NCBI RefSeq assembly: GCF_000471905.2
Contig: NW_006494931.1
Coordinates: forward strand, 3,637,741 to 3,701,740
Direction: 5' to 3'
DNA length: 64,000 nucleotides
From: Amborella trichopoda
Lineage: Eukaryota > Streptophyta > Magnoliopsida > Amborellales > Amborellaceae
The position numbers were made by a program, and so were the translations under genes. Below the pieces are notes generated by a model, which was not told the origin of the DNA, searched no databases, and worked only from the letters and a program-made list of their open reading frames with translations. This document shows, piece after piece, positions 23,813 through 36,300 of this stretch; the stretch's first letter is position 1; every line of letters starts with the position of its first letter.

Positions 23813-24136
23813 TTATATGTGATTCTCACTATTTTCTGGTAAAAAAATGACAACAGGATTTACGTTTCGAAATTCCATAGATCTCCGTTCTGGCTCTATT
23901 GCAGAGGCAATGTATACAACAATACTCGAATACTCCCCTCCCAACATAAAAGATACATCTATATCATCACTTACATCAATCAATTCAAGGCCACTAGATA
24001 GACTTGTATTGTGGTACATAATAGTCAATTTGTTTGGATCACACAATGTTAAATTTCCAAAATGACTTTTTAGTTCCTCCAATGAACTATTTCCATTATA
24101 CTTCGTAACCTTCAATTTTCCCCCCACGTCCCTCAT
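23813..24136 (-). pseudogene. 107-codon ORF, possibly the N-terminal part of a Mutator-like element protein
   Basis: The protein runs from GGKLKVTKYNGNSSLEELK to LSSGLELIDVSDDIDVSFML and then SIVVYI. A GG-x-strand-helix start with a later SDDDV-x-FM phrase resembles the ubiquitin-like N-terminal domain of plant MULE transposases, but I recognise it only loosely. Neither a downstream transposase nor terminal inverted repeats were seen. It could be a domain remnant or chance. Unlike most short ORFs here, its composition is protein-like. Confidence 0.3.
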
Positions 24137-24682
24137 TTCTATTCGTCAAATACAAGTTGCACTCCCTTGGTAATTATCGTCAATGCTAGAATTTACGTTG
24201 TTCACAAACCGAAAAAGGGTAAAAACATCTTTTTTAAAAAAAATTCGTTATGAAGTGAAAAAAACAGACATTAAAGTGATAACATAAACTATTTGGTATT
24301 TTACCCTAATTCCTAAGTACTATATCCTAAGTCTTGACATTCTTATCCAATCTTTTCTTTGGTGTAAGTACCCTTTTATTCTTCCAGCTTAATATTAAGT
24401 TAGTATAAAACATAGTATAGATATAGGTAAAAGCTACCAATAGGTTGTACCTATAATGAATAGAGATTTAGATTAACTCCTGAGCATTTGATCTTGATCG
24501 GATAGTTAAAAATACAGTCACTATTTAAATTTTAATTTTTTCTACAAAAATTATTGAGATAAAATTTTGGGCATTTGGGGGCAATAGAAAAAAATATAAA
24601 AAAATTATTTTTCAAAACTTAAAATGATGAGAATACCCCTAAGAAATGATGGGGGTAATTTGGTCATTTTTAAATTTTCAAA

Positions 24683-24683
<1 letters not shown>

Positions 24684-24726
<43 letters not shown>

Positions 24727-25163
24727 TNNNNNNNNNNNNNNNNNNNNNNNNNNNNNNNNNNNNNNNNNNNNNNNNNNNNNNNNNNNNNNNNNNNNNNNNN
24801 NNNNNNNNNNNNNNNNNNNNNNNNNNNNNNNNNNNNNNNNNNNNNNNNNNNNNNNNNNNNNNNNNNNNNNNNNNNNNNNNNNNNNNNNNNNNNNNNNNNN
24901 NNNNNNNNNNNNNNNNNNNNNNNNNNNNNNNNNNNNNNNNNNNNNNNNNNNNNNNNNNNNNNNNNNNNNNNNNNNNNNNNNNNNNNNNNNNNNNNNNNNN
25001 NNNNNNNNNNNNNNNNNNNNNNNNNNNNNNNNNNNNNNNNNNNNNNNNNNNNNNNNNNNNNNNNNNNNNNNNNNNNNNNNNNNNNNNNNNNNNNNNNNNN
25101 NNNNNNNNNNNNNNNNNNNNNNNNNNNNNNNNNNNNNNNNNNNNNNNNNNNNNNNNNNNNNNN

Positions 25164-25202
<39 letters not shown>
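24684..25202. repeat. (TA)n tract with a 436 bp assembly gap
   Basis: TA repeats run from 24,684 to 24,722 and from 25,164 to 25,202. Between them, N occupies 24,728-25,163. The gap is probably caused by the repeat itself, so its size may be an estimate. All ORFs crossing it are artefacts. Confidence 0.95.
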
Positions 25203-25204
<2 letters not shown>

Positions 25205-25229
25205 TGCATGATAGTGTCAAGGATATATT

Positions 25230-25690
25230 TCTAAAATTTTAGCTTAAACTGAAGTGCAGAAAAAACATACAATTCAAAGAGTGATAGGCATTTTCAAACA
25301 TCCATCAAGATCTAACGGCTAAAAGTTAATTGAAATTACTAAGGTGTCGACATGAAACAATCAAAGTAAGGTATACCTCTAAACCATGCTAAATATATAG
25401 TTGCGGTCCTAGAAACCGTTACGATGGCCTAAAAATTTATTCCGTACCTAATTGTGACATTAAAAGCTTTGAAAATGGTGTAGATTGAGTAAATCGATAA
25501 GTACTTAAATTTTTTGAAAATGTACAGTCTAGATAATATATGATAATATGCACTATATTTAGGACTTGAAATCTTTTTTTCGTTCATATTCATATATCTT
25601 GAGGTAGAGATGATCAATTGTAGGGTTTTTGGATACTGGAACAGCCTTTTCTGGTGGTATTTTTTAGGTGCATCTTACTTCTACAATATA
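25230..25690. repeat. Possible distant member of MITE family B
   Basis: It shares the order GAGATGATSAATT, a TTTGG/TTTGAG phrase, an AACAGCC/AACAACC phrase, CTTTTCTGG/CTCTTCTAG and an ending TAGGTGCATCTT/TAGGCTC with 5,042-5,418. Similarity is low and termini are unclear. Confidence 0.35.
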
Positions 25691-25799
25691 AGGTTAACAT
25701 CTTATATGAACTTCTTCTATATGTGTATACATATATACATATATAGACCCAAGATATATAACATATAATGTATATATAAATACCTATTATTTAAAACAT

Positions 25800-25970
25800 G
25801 TAATTTTTTATCTACACCCGAACCTTGAACTGCCTGGGTGGTTGGGTCTAGGTCTTCTTGACATAGACAACAACCGAAGTGTGGTCCAGGTTTAGTTAGG
25901 ACACGATAGGATCGGGTCGAGTTAGGGTTGACATGGACCCGACCCATCCCACGTACACCCTAATTGTGCC
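25800..25970. repeat. GGGTCGGG-type plant repeat
   Basis: On the minus strand it begins AGGGTGTACGTGGGATGGGT, then continues with CGGGTCC and ACTCGACCCGATCC. AGGGTGTAC ends followed by GGGTYGGG words are common in plant non-autonomous DNA elements. The other end was not identified. Confidence 0.4.
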
Positions 25971-27141
25971 TGAGTGTTTTTAACGCTCGAGATTCATGCT
26001 TAGTGTAAGGAACATGTAGTAATGATAAAATTGTTACAAATTTTTTTTTTTTTGGATTGGTCAGTGGGGAATGCAGACCCCTACCCGTTTTTAGAAATAA
26101 TTAGCAGTTTCGAATGTATCAGTGGGAATAGAAACATAAATCGGTTGCTAAAGCTCAAGTGGTGCTACCACCACGACCTCAACCCCATTCCCTAAAATTG
26201 ATACGATTTACGCTGCAAAGGTTGCATATGTGAATGCAATAGGCAAGGATGATCCTCGCAGCAATGAAAAGATAGTGTATCATGTGTTTTAATGGAAAGG
26301 GGACACACTTCGGGTATTCAGCCATGAAGCTTTTGTTTTTGTTTTTGTTTTCTTTTACCCAACCGAGATTACATCATTAGAAATAATAAGAGAGGGAAAA
26401 GCAAAATGTAGTATATACTGGAAGTTTTTACATTTTGGCTAAATCAAAGAGAAAGAGAGTGAGAAATTGGGTTTGGGCTTGAGTGGTCAGCAGTTGACGT
26501 CAAAGAATGCTACATCTCAAAGTCGATTCTTACCCAAAAAAAAAAATTTGCAGGAAAGGGAAACATAGATGATGGTTAAGGACACATGATAATGTTCTAA
26601 AGTGGACACAAAAACAATACGTTATGGAATGATTTGAGTGCCCGACATCGAAACAACTATAATATCTTTCTAGAAGTACGAGTCTGAGTCCTTTTAAACA
26701 ACTTTACTTACAATGGAGGTTTTACAAAGGTTCGTAATTTGTTAGAGGAAGCCAATTGTGTCATAATTAATAGCTAATGCACAATTTGATTTCTAAAGTT
26801 TTGTCAAATTGTATTTCCTTTTTCCATTTGTCATTGATCAAGTGGCAATTTAATCGATTGTCATTTAGCCTCCAGGTTTTGATTGTTTTAATTTCAAATA
26901 TTGTAGCATAATTGATGTTTCTTCACGACGTTTCTACTATTGTCCTCTCAACTGAAGATGTCCCTTATGGTGAAATTCTCTTCTTCTTAATGAGAAAATA
27001 TCGATGTGGTTCTTCTCCATCCTCTACCATCTCCTCTTAACAAATTCCAATTGAATTTAGAAATCCTCTACAATTATATTCCAAAGCATAAAAGATCTCG
27101 TAACTGCTAGAAGATTTTTCACGATATTTTTTTAAAAAATT
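25971..27141. other. Gene-less stretch
   Basis: A T-run lies at 26,041-26,053. No recognised coding sequence or repeat was found. Confidence 0.4.
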
Positions 27142-27435
27142 GTTTCATGCGAGTTGGACTGCATTTCTACACATACAGTCCAGAAAGTGTAAAGCATCCA
27201 TCTTAAAGATGAATGCAAGTAGGTGTTCCATCTAAAAATAATGAAAATTAGTGGTCCAAATGTTTTCTTACTAGAATTATTATTTTTAGTTCTTCAAATT
27301 TATTTATTTTTCATATTCATAGGCTCCATGTTAGAGATTACATGTCTTTAAAAATTAATTATTAAAATCCGTCTCAAAAATAGATTTATTAAGAGGCCTG
27401 CATTTCTATGTATGCGGACTTGGCCGCATAGAAAC
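27142..27435 (+). mobile_element. MITE, family A, copy 3
   Basis: It is 294 bp. The left end GTTTCATGCGAG and the complement of the right end GTTTCTATGCGG form the inverted ends. The interior shares ACAGTCCAGAAAGTGTAAAG, GATGAATGCAAGTAGG, GAGATTACATGTC and AAAAATAGATTTATTAAGAG with the other copies. Confidence 0.85.
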
Positions 27436-27783
27436 CGGGTCGTGCCACCCATGGTTTGACGCATTGACGACCCACGTGGCATCCAAGGCCAGCAGGGTCC
27501 AAAGAACCAAAACCGCATGGCCCACATGTACACAAAACACATTAAAAAATAGACCATATATGTGGCTCTTGATCCTCTATATTTTTCACCTAGTTAACAA
27601 ATCTAAAAATTTCCAAATAAGTCAAATGCTTATAAAGCAAATATTTTTATAAGCAAAAACTCATTTGTTTAAAGAGAAAATTAACAACACAGTATTAAAG
27701 TAGTTAAATATAGAAATAAAAGCATTTTATTTTTCTCAATACACATATGGGAAACCTCTTTAAAAGCAATGAATAAAATATGC

Positions 27784-27975
27784 ACATGACCTTCATGTAC
27801 TATCATACAATTACATCCACACCCAAAACCAACGCAATAGACACATGACCTTCATGTACTATCATACATTACACTCATTATTAGCCTACCAAAACCAACG
27901 CAATAGACACATGACCTTCATGTACTATCATACATTACACTCATTATTAGCTTACCAAATCTGGCTATCTCAAAA
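27784..27975. repeat. Tandem array, 59-66 bp units, three copies
   Basis: Units start at 27,784, 27,843 and 27,909 with ACATGACCTTCATGTACTAT. The last two are almost identical. The plus-strand ORF at 27,845-28,087 translates this repeat. Confidence 0.9.
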
Positions 27976-28082
27976 AATGTCTTATCACAAGGTTGCTATG
28001 GGTAGGCCTCTTCTTGAAGACAAGGTACGGATTACAAGGTCTCTCCCTGAAGACAAGTTTAAAGTCTATTGCATTAACCAAG

Positions 28083-28270
28083 AGTAGTGGCGGAATCCCA
28101 AGTTTCTTCCCCGTATGAGGGAAAGTAGTGGTAGAATCCCAGGTTTCTTCCCTACGAGGGAATTGTTCTATGGCACATGCATGCCAATGATCATAGAGAC
28201 CCAACAAAGCTTTGGGACCGGAATGATCCCAAGTAACTAGAGAACCGGACTGATCCCAGGTAACTAGAGA
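28083..28270. repeat. Two adjacent short tandem duplications
   Basis: A 41 bp unit (AGTAGTGG, GAATCCCA, GTTTCTTCCC, GAGGGAA) is repeated at 28,083 and 28,124. A 27 bp unit (ACCGGA, TGATCCCA, GTAACTAGAGA) is repeated at 28,217 and 28,244. The minus-strand ORF at 27,965-28,312 is a product of these repeats. Confidence 0.8.
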
Positions 28271-28499
28271 ATGCATGTTATGTATGACTGTATTGATGAG
28301 GTTTTCGGACACTTGTTCTCACGAGCCCTTAGAAATCCTAGGCCAATTGAATCTATTTCAACCAGAAGTTGCAATAATTCCGACCACCAGAGCGATAATG
28401 ACCTTGGTAGTGTTTCCATGAACCCTCTTTAGGGGATGTGCATCACGAGACTAACCATGAATGACTAGGGGTATAAGTTGATCGGCCAAAAAATATGCA

Positions 28500-29830
28500 G
28501 TTACAAAAGATAGTTAAGGCTCAGTTTGGATGTCAAAGAAAAATATATTCACATTGAAAAAAAATTTAATTTTTTTTCTCCTCAATTGAGAAACATATAT
28601 GTTTGTTTGGATGCGTTGCAATTTTATTTTTAGGATATTCTTAATCTCCATAGAGCAGTCGAAATTGGTAGAAAAGTAACTCAAAATATGAAATTTTAAA
28701 AAAATCCATAAGAAACCCTAAATCCAATTTACACAATTTCATAATTTAATTATATTGATTCCTCTCTCTCTAGATCTGCAATTTATTCCCTTATAAAAAA
28801 CCCACCGGGGAGAAGTTTAATATTATTATTAGAGAGAGATTAACTCGATGGGGAGAAGTTCAATATTATTATTAGAAAGAGATTAACTCGCTGGATGGGC
28901 AAAAAAGGTGAGACTTCCTTCACAAGCCTTCCTCTGCAAATATTTTGAGGTCGTGAAACATCTCCCTCTGCATACTTAGAAAACCATTCCATTAAATTTA
29001 AATAGAGAAACTATTTATGTTACAAAGAAAAACTCCACTCTCAAGACCAAGAATCACAGTTATTAGAGATATCGATCAAAAGAATAAGAGAAGGGAATCT
29101 GAATCACAGTTATTAGAGATATCAATCAAAACCCTAAATTTCTTATTAAGAGAAGGGAATCTAGGAGTACAACCGCTTTCCAGTAACCCTGTCGAAATGC
29201 TTTCAGCAACCCGTCGAAATGCTAAGAGAGCTCTGTGAAATTGTGAAATTGAGCCATGTGAAATTAGGGGTGCAGCTGTACTAAGATTTCTAGAGAGAAA
29301 GATGGAAAGGTTTCCGAGGGGGAAGGTGTCGAAATGCTAAGAGAGCTCTGTGAAATTGTGAAACTGCTAGGGAGAGCTATGTGAAATTAGGGGCGCAGCT
29401 GTATTGGGATTTCTAGAGAGAAAGATGGAAAGGTTTCAGAGCGGAAAGGTTTGGGGAAAGGTGCGAAGAGAGAAATATGGGAAAGATGAGAGGAGGAGAG
29501 TCGGGAAGGTTTGGCGGAAAGGCGCAAAGATGGAAGCAAAATTTTTTTTGAGATAGCGGCAGCGGAGGTGGGAAGGTTTGGGGAAAGGCACGAAGAGGGA
29601 AGCGAAAAAATTTGAAGGTTTGAGGAAAGGCACGAAAAGGGAAGCGAAAAAATTTGAGCAAATTTGGCTTAGCGTCGTCATAATCTATTTGGTTGGGGAA
29701 TAAAATCTAATCAGGAAATCTAGTTGCTAATTTCTGTTTGGTTGGGGAATAAATTCTAATCGGGTTATCCAAATGGTTACCGGTTGCTAATTCAATCTTT
29801 TTTTTATGTCATTTGAAAATATTGTACTTT
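28500..29830. repeat. Repeat-rich block with nested tandem duplications, possible non-autonomous element
   Basis: It starts with GGCTCAGTTTGGATGTC at 28,517, like the termini of some plant DNA elements. Inside are a 50 bp duplication (GAATCACAGTTATTAGAGAT at 29,051 and 29,101), a 115 bp duplication (GTCGAAATGC at 29,213 and 29,328), four or five diverged GGTTTGGGGAAAGGCRCGAA units at 29,450-29,650, and two TTTGGTTGGGGAATAAA units at about 29,690-29,755. No matching right terminus was found. The minus-strand Phe/Pro-rich ORFs at 29,413-29,681 come from the array. Confidence 0.5.
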
Positions 29831-30239
29831 CGGTTTTTTTTTTCTTGTCATTTGAAAATATTATAATTTTGGATACATCAAAACTGACTCTAAAGAATAA
29901 ATTTCAATGAATAAACAAGAGAAGTCACACAATGAAAAACCGGTTTAGTTCTCAATCGTCCTGGATCTTGAATTTTTTTTATTGAAATATAGGTTCGGGC
30001 AGTCTTCCAATGCTTATAAAGACATTTGTTTCATTTCTATCCAGGATCAGGTAGGCAAGTAAGGAATAGCCTTGATCAATCAGTCCAAATACGAAAACTG
30101 AATCCAATACAGCGCCACTGACGCATTTATGGACTCACCCCATGAATATTTTGCGAGATGAGGGTTCATTGTGGTAGTTGTTTGATAAAGCTTTGTGTTT
30201 TACCACAATCAAAAGATCCAAAAAGACCAAAGATCCGAA
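29831..30239. other. Gene-less stretch
   Basis: No feature recognised. Confidence 0.4.
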
Positions 30240-32540
30240 AAAAGACTCATCTCTTGTTGATCAAAGTACTCAAGAGAGATTTGATTGAGAAGGAGAAGCT
30301 TATGTCATTCAATTGTTGATCTTGAGCCGTTCATCTTCCACTTTGATGGTTAATGATGCAGTGAAATAGATGTGGTGGTTAAGATTCTATCCCATTTGAA
30401 TTTGAATTATTGCCATTTGAATTTGAACCGTTAAAGGAGCTCAAAATTAAACTGAAACTGTTTTGGTTGCAGTTCATATTTGATCGACAAATTATTCCTT
30501 TAATCCTCCATATCTTCAAGCTTATCTCAAACCTTGGCAGTTTAAGAGAGATAAGGATGAAACCCCATTTAACTGCAATCAACCCACTATGCAATTCAAA
30601 ATTGAAATAAGTATTGATGCTTATTTAGTACACTATGATTTTATCTAGATGACCAAAAGCTTATTTGTATATAGCCAACAAAGGGAAGATCTTGAAAGAA
30701 ATCCTCTTTGATTTATGCTTTAAAATAAACAATTAAAAACTGTCGATAAAGAATATTGGGTTTTGCTGAAGTACAATATATGGGAAGATGAATTTGTGGG
30801 AACATATTTCTTCACATACATCATCAACATGACCGGCTTGAAATCACACAAAAACAAAATGAGAAACTATGAAAGAATATAAAGAAGAAAAAAAATAAAA
30901 TAAACTAGGGCATGTTTGTCCTAGGGCATATGCTTCCAAAGGTTGTTCTCAAATTAGGGTTTTGTAGAGCATTAGGGTTGTAGAGAACTAGCTTAGGGTA
31001 AGTCACCTAGAGTTTACTAGGGTCTCTAGACTCTAGGGTTTCACTAGCCTAAGGAATTTTCTCTTTAATTTTTAAGTTCTCTAGGATTTTAGGTATCTAG
31101 CCTAAGGGAGAATTGAAATGTGTTTTGAAAGGGACCCGAATGGGGTAAATTATAGGATTTAATTGAGCTCTAGTTCATCCGAGGATAAGAGTCCTAGTTG
31201 GTTTTAGATTAGGATTTCTAGGGCTAATAAAGCTTATAGAACCTTTTAGATATATCTGAATGGCCCGAATTTGCACTGGATGATCTCTATATTTTAGATA
31301 GAAATTATCCTAATCAACTCCAGAATCTCGCTAATCAACTCCAGCATCTCTTGGAAACATTTTGGGTCAATTGGTTATAATGACGCGTATTGAGTGGATA
31401 TCCAATTAGGCTTAGAGAAGCATATCACATTGCTATACAAGGTTCCCTTCTAGACAACACATATTTCTCTAAGGAATCTTTATGGGTTCAATGGTGATAG
31501 TCTGATCTAATTTGTTTTGGGATTCTTATTGGCAATTTTCTCGTGTTTCTATGCTACTTTAGATCGGCAGATTTGGTCCAATCCTGATAAGATTTAGTAG
31601 TTTAGCTGACTAGATTTGGTGGTTTTCGTGAGGATTATAGACTACAAGTTTATATTATGCTAAGGTTTACTAGGTTAATATGGTCCCATTGTTTTAGGTT
31701 ACTTGCTTAGGTGATTTCAAAGTTTTCGAAATTAAAAAAATTTGTTCATATTGGGTGTCTATAGTTGCCCCTTGATGTACTTTGTATTTCGAGGAACAAG
31801 TAGGTAGAAAAGAAGTAGACACCTTTCATCAATGTTTCAACCCCATAAGTATTTCTAATACTAAATGGTTAGAGGGCACAATAGTCCATTTATGGAGCAT
31901 CTTCGCGAAATTACGTGATCCCACTTAGGCTTTTCCCTCCTAAGGTTTTTCGATGTGCGTTTTCTTTAGGATGTTTCTTCATGCTGATTTGTCATTAGAT
32001 TTTTAACTGAATTTTTTACCCATGCCACTTGATCCAAGGCTTTGAAGAATTTGAACATCACTATTTATAGTTCCCTTTGCCCTTTTTAGATTTAAGGTTA
32101 TTATGAGGTTTAACTTGGTAAGGCTTTGCTAAGGATTTTCAAATCATTCTTCATGACTTTTAGAGGAGGAACACATTTACATCACGTACAGGCTTTCCAA
32201 TACCTTAGTTTTAAAAAATATTTTAGAAATTTTGAAGATAAAGAGATATTTTCCTAAAAAGAGAACCAGGTGTTTGGCTTTGCGTTTAATAAATAAATTA
32301 AAGTTTTTAACAGTTAAAATACATAACTTGAAATTATCCGTTTTGAAATTGCTCTTAAGATGGAGTTTAAAAATAAAAATTAAGAAATAAAATTTGGAAA
32401 ATTTTGAAGATTTTTGAAAAACGACAAGTTAGTAGTTTAGGGAAATGGCAATGTGGAACATTTTCTGAAGATTTATTCGAAATTTTTTTGAAAAGTATTT
32501 TTTTCTTTAAAAGAGATTTTCAAAAATTCTTTTGAAAATT
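30240..32540 (-). mobile_element. Older Tat-lineage 3' region fragment
   Basis: Landmarks run in the same order as in 44,380-46,060: an AGGGTTGT/CTAGGGTTT block, then GGTTTACTAGG with TGGTCC, then a ...CCCCTTGATG...ACAAGTAGGT...AAGAAGTAGACAC block, GGTCAGAGGGCAC-like words, and a terminal TTTGAAAATTTTGAAGAT-rich part. Similarity is patchy. It is best read as the non-coding 3' part of a related, older retroelement lying left of the main nest. It is broken and non-coding. Confidence 0.5.
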
Positions 32541-33312
32541 TTGGGTCTTACAGTTTAACCACTTGTGACCGTGGTGGGTTTATGCGCTTGGCCTTCTTTG
32601 CATGGCACTTTTGGGACCAGGAGTACTCTCTTGCCTTCAAATCCTAGTCCTCATGTCGCAATCCAATGAGGAATTCTTCAATATATCATAATAAACCAAT
32701 GTTTTGGAAAATACGAGTTGCTGCCCCAAAATGCTTGGGATCTCCTTAGGCTCACTATTTATTCCTCCACCACTTATTCTTTGAAGTACAGATACTCGGT
32801 GTCCTTCATACTTACTTGGAGATATCCTAAACCGTCATCCTTCAGGCTAATGCATCATGACTTTTATTTTGGGCAAGCATTAGACCGACTTTGACGTGGA
32901 ACTTCTGGCACCTTCTTTATATTCCTTGAGATATTTAACCTCTCTTCGAATTTTTGAGAGATTTTTGAGCGCCTTGCATTTTTCTTGGCATTTGTGTAGG
33001 CCTCCTTATCTTTTGAGAATTTTTTAACATCTATAGGTTTTTCTTTGAAGATTTTGGACGTCTCTCCCTCCCTTTTTTTTTTTTTTCTATTAGGATTCAT
33101 TTTGGATTTTCAGCCTAGAAGATTTTTTTTTTTTTTTTTGGGTCCATCATATGACTGGACTTTGATGGGTGGTAGAAACCTTGAAACTCTGGTGGTTCTT
33201 CTTTAACTTTGAGGTTTTTCTTTGGATGAGGCTTTCCTTTTGATTTTTCCACTTTCATGAAGATTTGGTGGTGCTTTATTTGTTAATATTTCACTGGTTG
33301 GGCCTGATTTTT
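32541..33312 (-). mobile_element. Older retroelement fragment flanking the left LTR
   Basis: The part 32,620-32,870 (GGGACCAGGA, a TCGCAATCCAA phrase, GTTGCTGCCCC and TTCAGGCTAATGC) resembles 62,720-62,990 on the other side of the nest. The rest is T-rich with two T-runs. No usable coding sequence was seen. Confidence 0.4.
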
Positions 33313-36300
33313 TGTCAGTCCAATATAGGTGATCTGGTTGGAGGAATCCTTTCTTTAACAACCGCAGGTCCCACGAGCGTGTGCATGCGTGTGCGTGACG
33401 TGCGGATAGAAACCAACAAAGAGAGATTTTAGTTGGCAAAGGAGGGCTCGAGTACCTATCTTGTCGTTTCGGTTTGGGGGACACGTTCAGGCGATTTGCC
33501 TTCTTAGATCACTTAAAAAGCCCTCCGGCTGTCATTGCAGTGCGGTTTGAATTCAGCTCCCTCGCTTCACTGCACAATTACACAATCCCACTTATCTATG
33601 GCTTTTGAAAGATGTCCCTTGGCTTGTCAGCTATCAAATATGAGAGGTTTTGAGGGGGGTTGAGTTTTTTATTTGAGAGAGAGTAAAAGGGTAGAATAGA
33701 AAATGGGAGAGATAGAAGATAGGGGGAATAATAGGTTAACCCGAAAAATGGGTAGCCTTCCGGTATCACATCTCTCAAGAGATATTACCAGATACAAGAA
33801 CGATACTGAGCTTAAAAGCCACAAGTATCCCGGAAGATTTAGGAGAGTGCGAGTAGTTCTAGTCCATCAATAGCTTACTTCCGTAGAAGGAGAATGTGGT
33901 CTGTAGATCTAGACTATTGAGAACTCACCTCTGAAGGGCTCCCTAACAAGTAACTGAGAAGATGATGAATAAAGAGATGCTATGAGAAAAGAATGAGAAT
34001 ATAAGAAAGAGAAGGCCCCTCAAACCTCATACATCTTTTCGGTGTCGCCTCTCTAGGTAACCAAGAAAGTCGGAAACGTCCCTAGACTTCGACCAAAGTC
34101 AAGAGCACTATAGAGGACTCTAGAGAGTGAGGTCTGTAGCCCTAGACTATTAAGAAATCACTTCCAAAGCTGGAGAGTTAGGTCTGTAGATTTAGATTAT
34201 CAAGAAATCACTTTCGAAGATCCTCATGGGAGCTGTCCGAGTTTAGAAAGAAAGGTGGAGTATGAGAGAAGTAAATCAATAAAAAGGAGAAAAAAAATTA
34301 AAAAAAAGAGATTTGGAGAGGGTAAAGAAAAGAGGAAGAGGAGAAGAGAGAGAAAAAGGTAAAAGAGAGAAGAAAGGAGAGAGGGGAGAAGACAAAGAAA
34401 GGGAAGAGAAGAAAGAGAAGAGAAGAGAAAAGAGAGAGAGTAGAGGACGAAGAGAAGAGGGAGAGTTAGAACGAGGAAGGCAGAAGAGAGAGACAACGAC
34501 AATGCCGTTGTCCCGAGTGAAGGTAGAGAGAGAGAAATAGGGATAGTGGGAGAGGAAGAAAGAGAAAGAGAAAGGAAAAAGAGAGAGAGGGAACAGAGAA
34601 GAGAGAGAGAGAACACTAAAGGGAGAGAAGGTGGGGCAGTGGCTATGCCGCTATCTCGAGTGCGAGGGGAGAGAGAGAGGGAGAGATAGAGAGAAGGAGA
34701 GTGGGAGAGAGAGAGGAAGAAAAGAGAGAGAGAGATAGAATGAGAAAGGGGGAAAAGGGGGTAGCAGCTATGTTGCTGTCTCAAGTGAGAGGAGGGAGAG
34801 AGAGGGAGAGAGGGAGAGAAAGAGAGTGGGAGAGAGTGTAGGGCAGCGGCTTAGTCATTGTACATTTGAGGGGAAGAGGAAGAGAGAGAGGGAGATGGGC
34901 CCATGAGAGTGGAAGAGAGAGAGGAGGGGGGGAGAGACGAATAGAGAAAGATAAAAAGGGGGAAGTGGGCCCACAGCCGTGACAGAAGAAGAGAGGGAGA
35001 GGGGAGAAGAGAGAGAAGAAAGAAGAGAGAGAGAGGAAGAAGAGAATAGAGAGAAAGATAAGAGAAGAGAGAGAAAGAAAAGAGAGAAAAGAGAGACAAA
35101 GTAGAGACAAAAAGAATAGAGAAAGTAGAGAAAAGAGAGACAAAGGAGAGAGACAAAGTAGAGAGAGAAAGAAGAGATAAAATAAAGAGAGACAGAATAG
35201 AGAGAGAGTAGAGAGAGAAGAGAGAAGAGAGAGAAAGTGACCAAAACCTAGATGAAGGTATACCGACACCTAGATGAAGGGATACCGGCACCTTGAAATG
35301 AGCATGGGAGTAGAGTGCATGAGTCTCGGCATGGATGGGTATGGGTATGAGTTTAGATGGCTATGGGTATGGTGTATAATGTATGAATAGAAGTATTGTT
35401 TGGGCAGGAGTGATGTAGGGTGTAGGGTGTATAGAAGTGAGGAGTATTGAAGTTTGGAGTTTGGAAGTATGAGGCATGGAAGTAGCGAGTCTGGAAGTGT
35501 AAAGTACGAGAGAGGGGCATGTGTAAATTATTATCTCTCCTCTCTCTCAAAGGTAAAAGGTTTTCAACCAGGCTCAAACAATACCCTCTCTCTCTTTTAA
35601 TTTCTATTCATTTTATTTCATCCATCCAACTTATCCCAACTTAGGGTTATAAAATGACTAAATCACTTATATACGGCACCCTTGAAACATGGGTGGATGC
35701 TCAAAACTTAAAAAAAGTTCTTAAAAGTATATAATTAATTAAAAATAAAATCCCTTTTTTGGTATTAAAAAAAAAGGCCATTTTGCCCCTAGGCACTTTT
35801 TGGGAAAGGACACAACCATCCCTCCTTGAGGCGCTTCATACCATTTCCATGCATCGGGAGCATTTTCAGACCTTTTCAAGACAATTTGGATGATCAATCA
35901 CTATAGAACTGATGCTTGCATCATCACGAACATTTTAATGTCCATTATTGAGCTCGAATCGGAGTTTTGAGGTCAATCCCAAAATCCGGCCAAATTCATG
36001 AAATTTTGAATTTCGAGCATCGATGTAGGATGATCCGTCATGTCTTGAGTCGTCTTTTTTTTTTTCACAAGTCAAAGGGGACTCCATCACGATCGTTTTG
36101 CAAAAAAAATCATCTGATGTAATCATTGTTTAAGCATTTTCCAAATTAGGGAGGTATTGAAAAATGAGATTCCGACGACCGAAAAACTTGACTTCATTAT
36201 ACTCAAAATTGGGTGTCTTTAAGTCTCCAATCACATACAAATTCTACCTCAAAATAAAGCCCTCTGAAATACGTTTGCAACAGACCCATATTTGTGACGA

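Noticed and set aside
24624-25242. Long ORFs across 24.6-25.2 kb
   Set aside because: They run through N and TA repeats, so the length is an artefact of the gap.
27784-27975. Regularly spaced repeats resembling a CRISPR-like array
   Set aside because: Only three units, the 'spacers' are themselves repeated, and the genome is a plant, so this is an ordinary tandem array.
34224-35291. Several minus-strand ORFs of 129-186 codons rich in Leu, Ser and Phe
   Set aside because: They are frame translations of the GA/CT-rich tract in LTR A. All frames are open because the sequence lacks stop-forming words.
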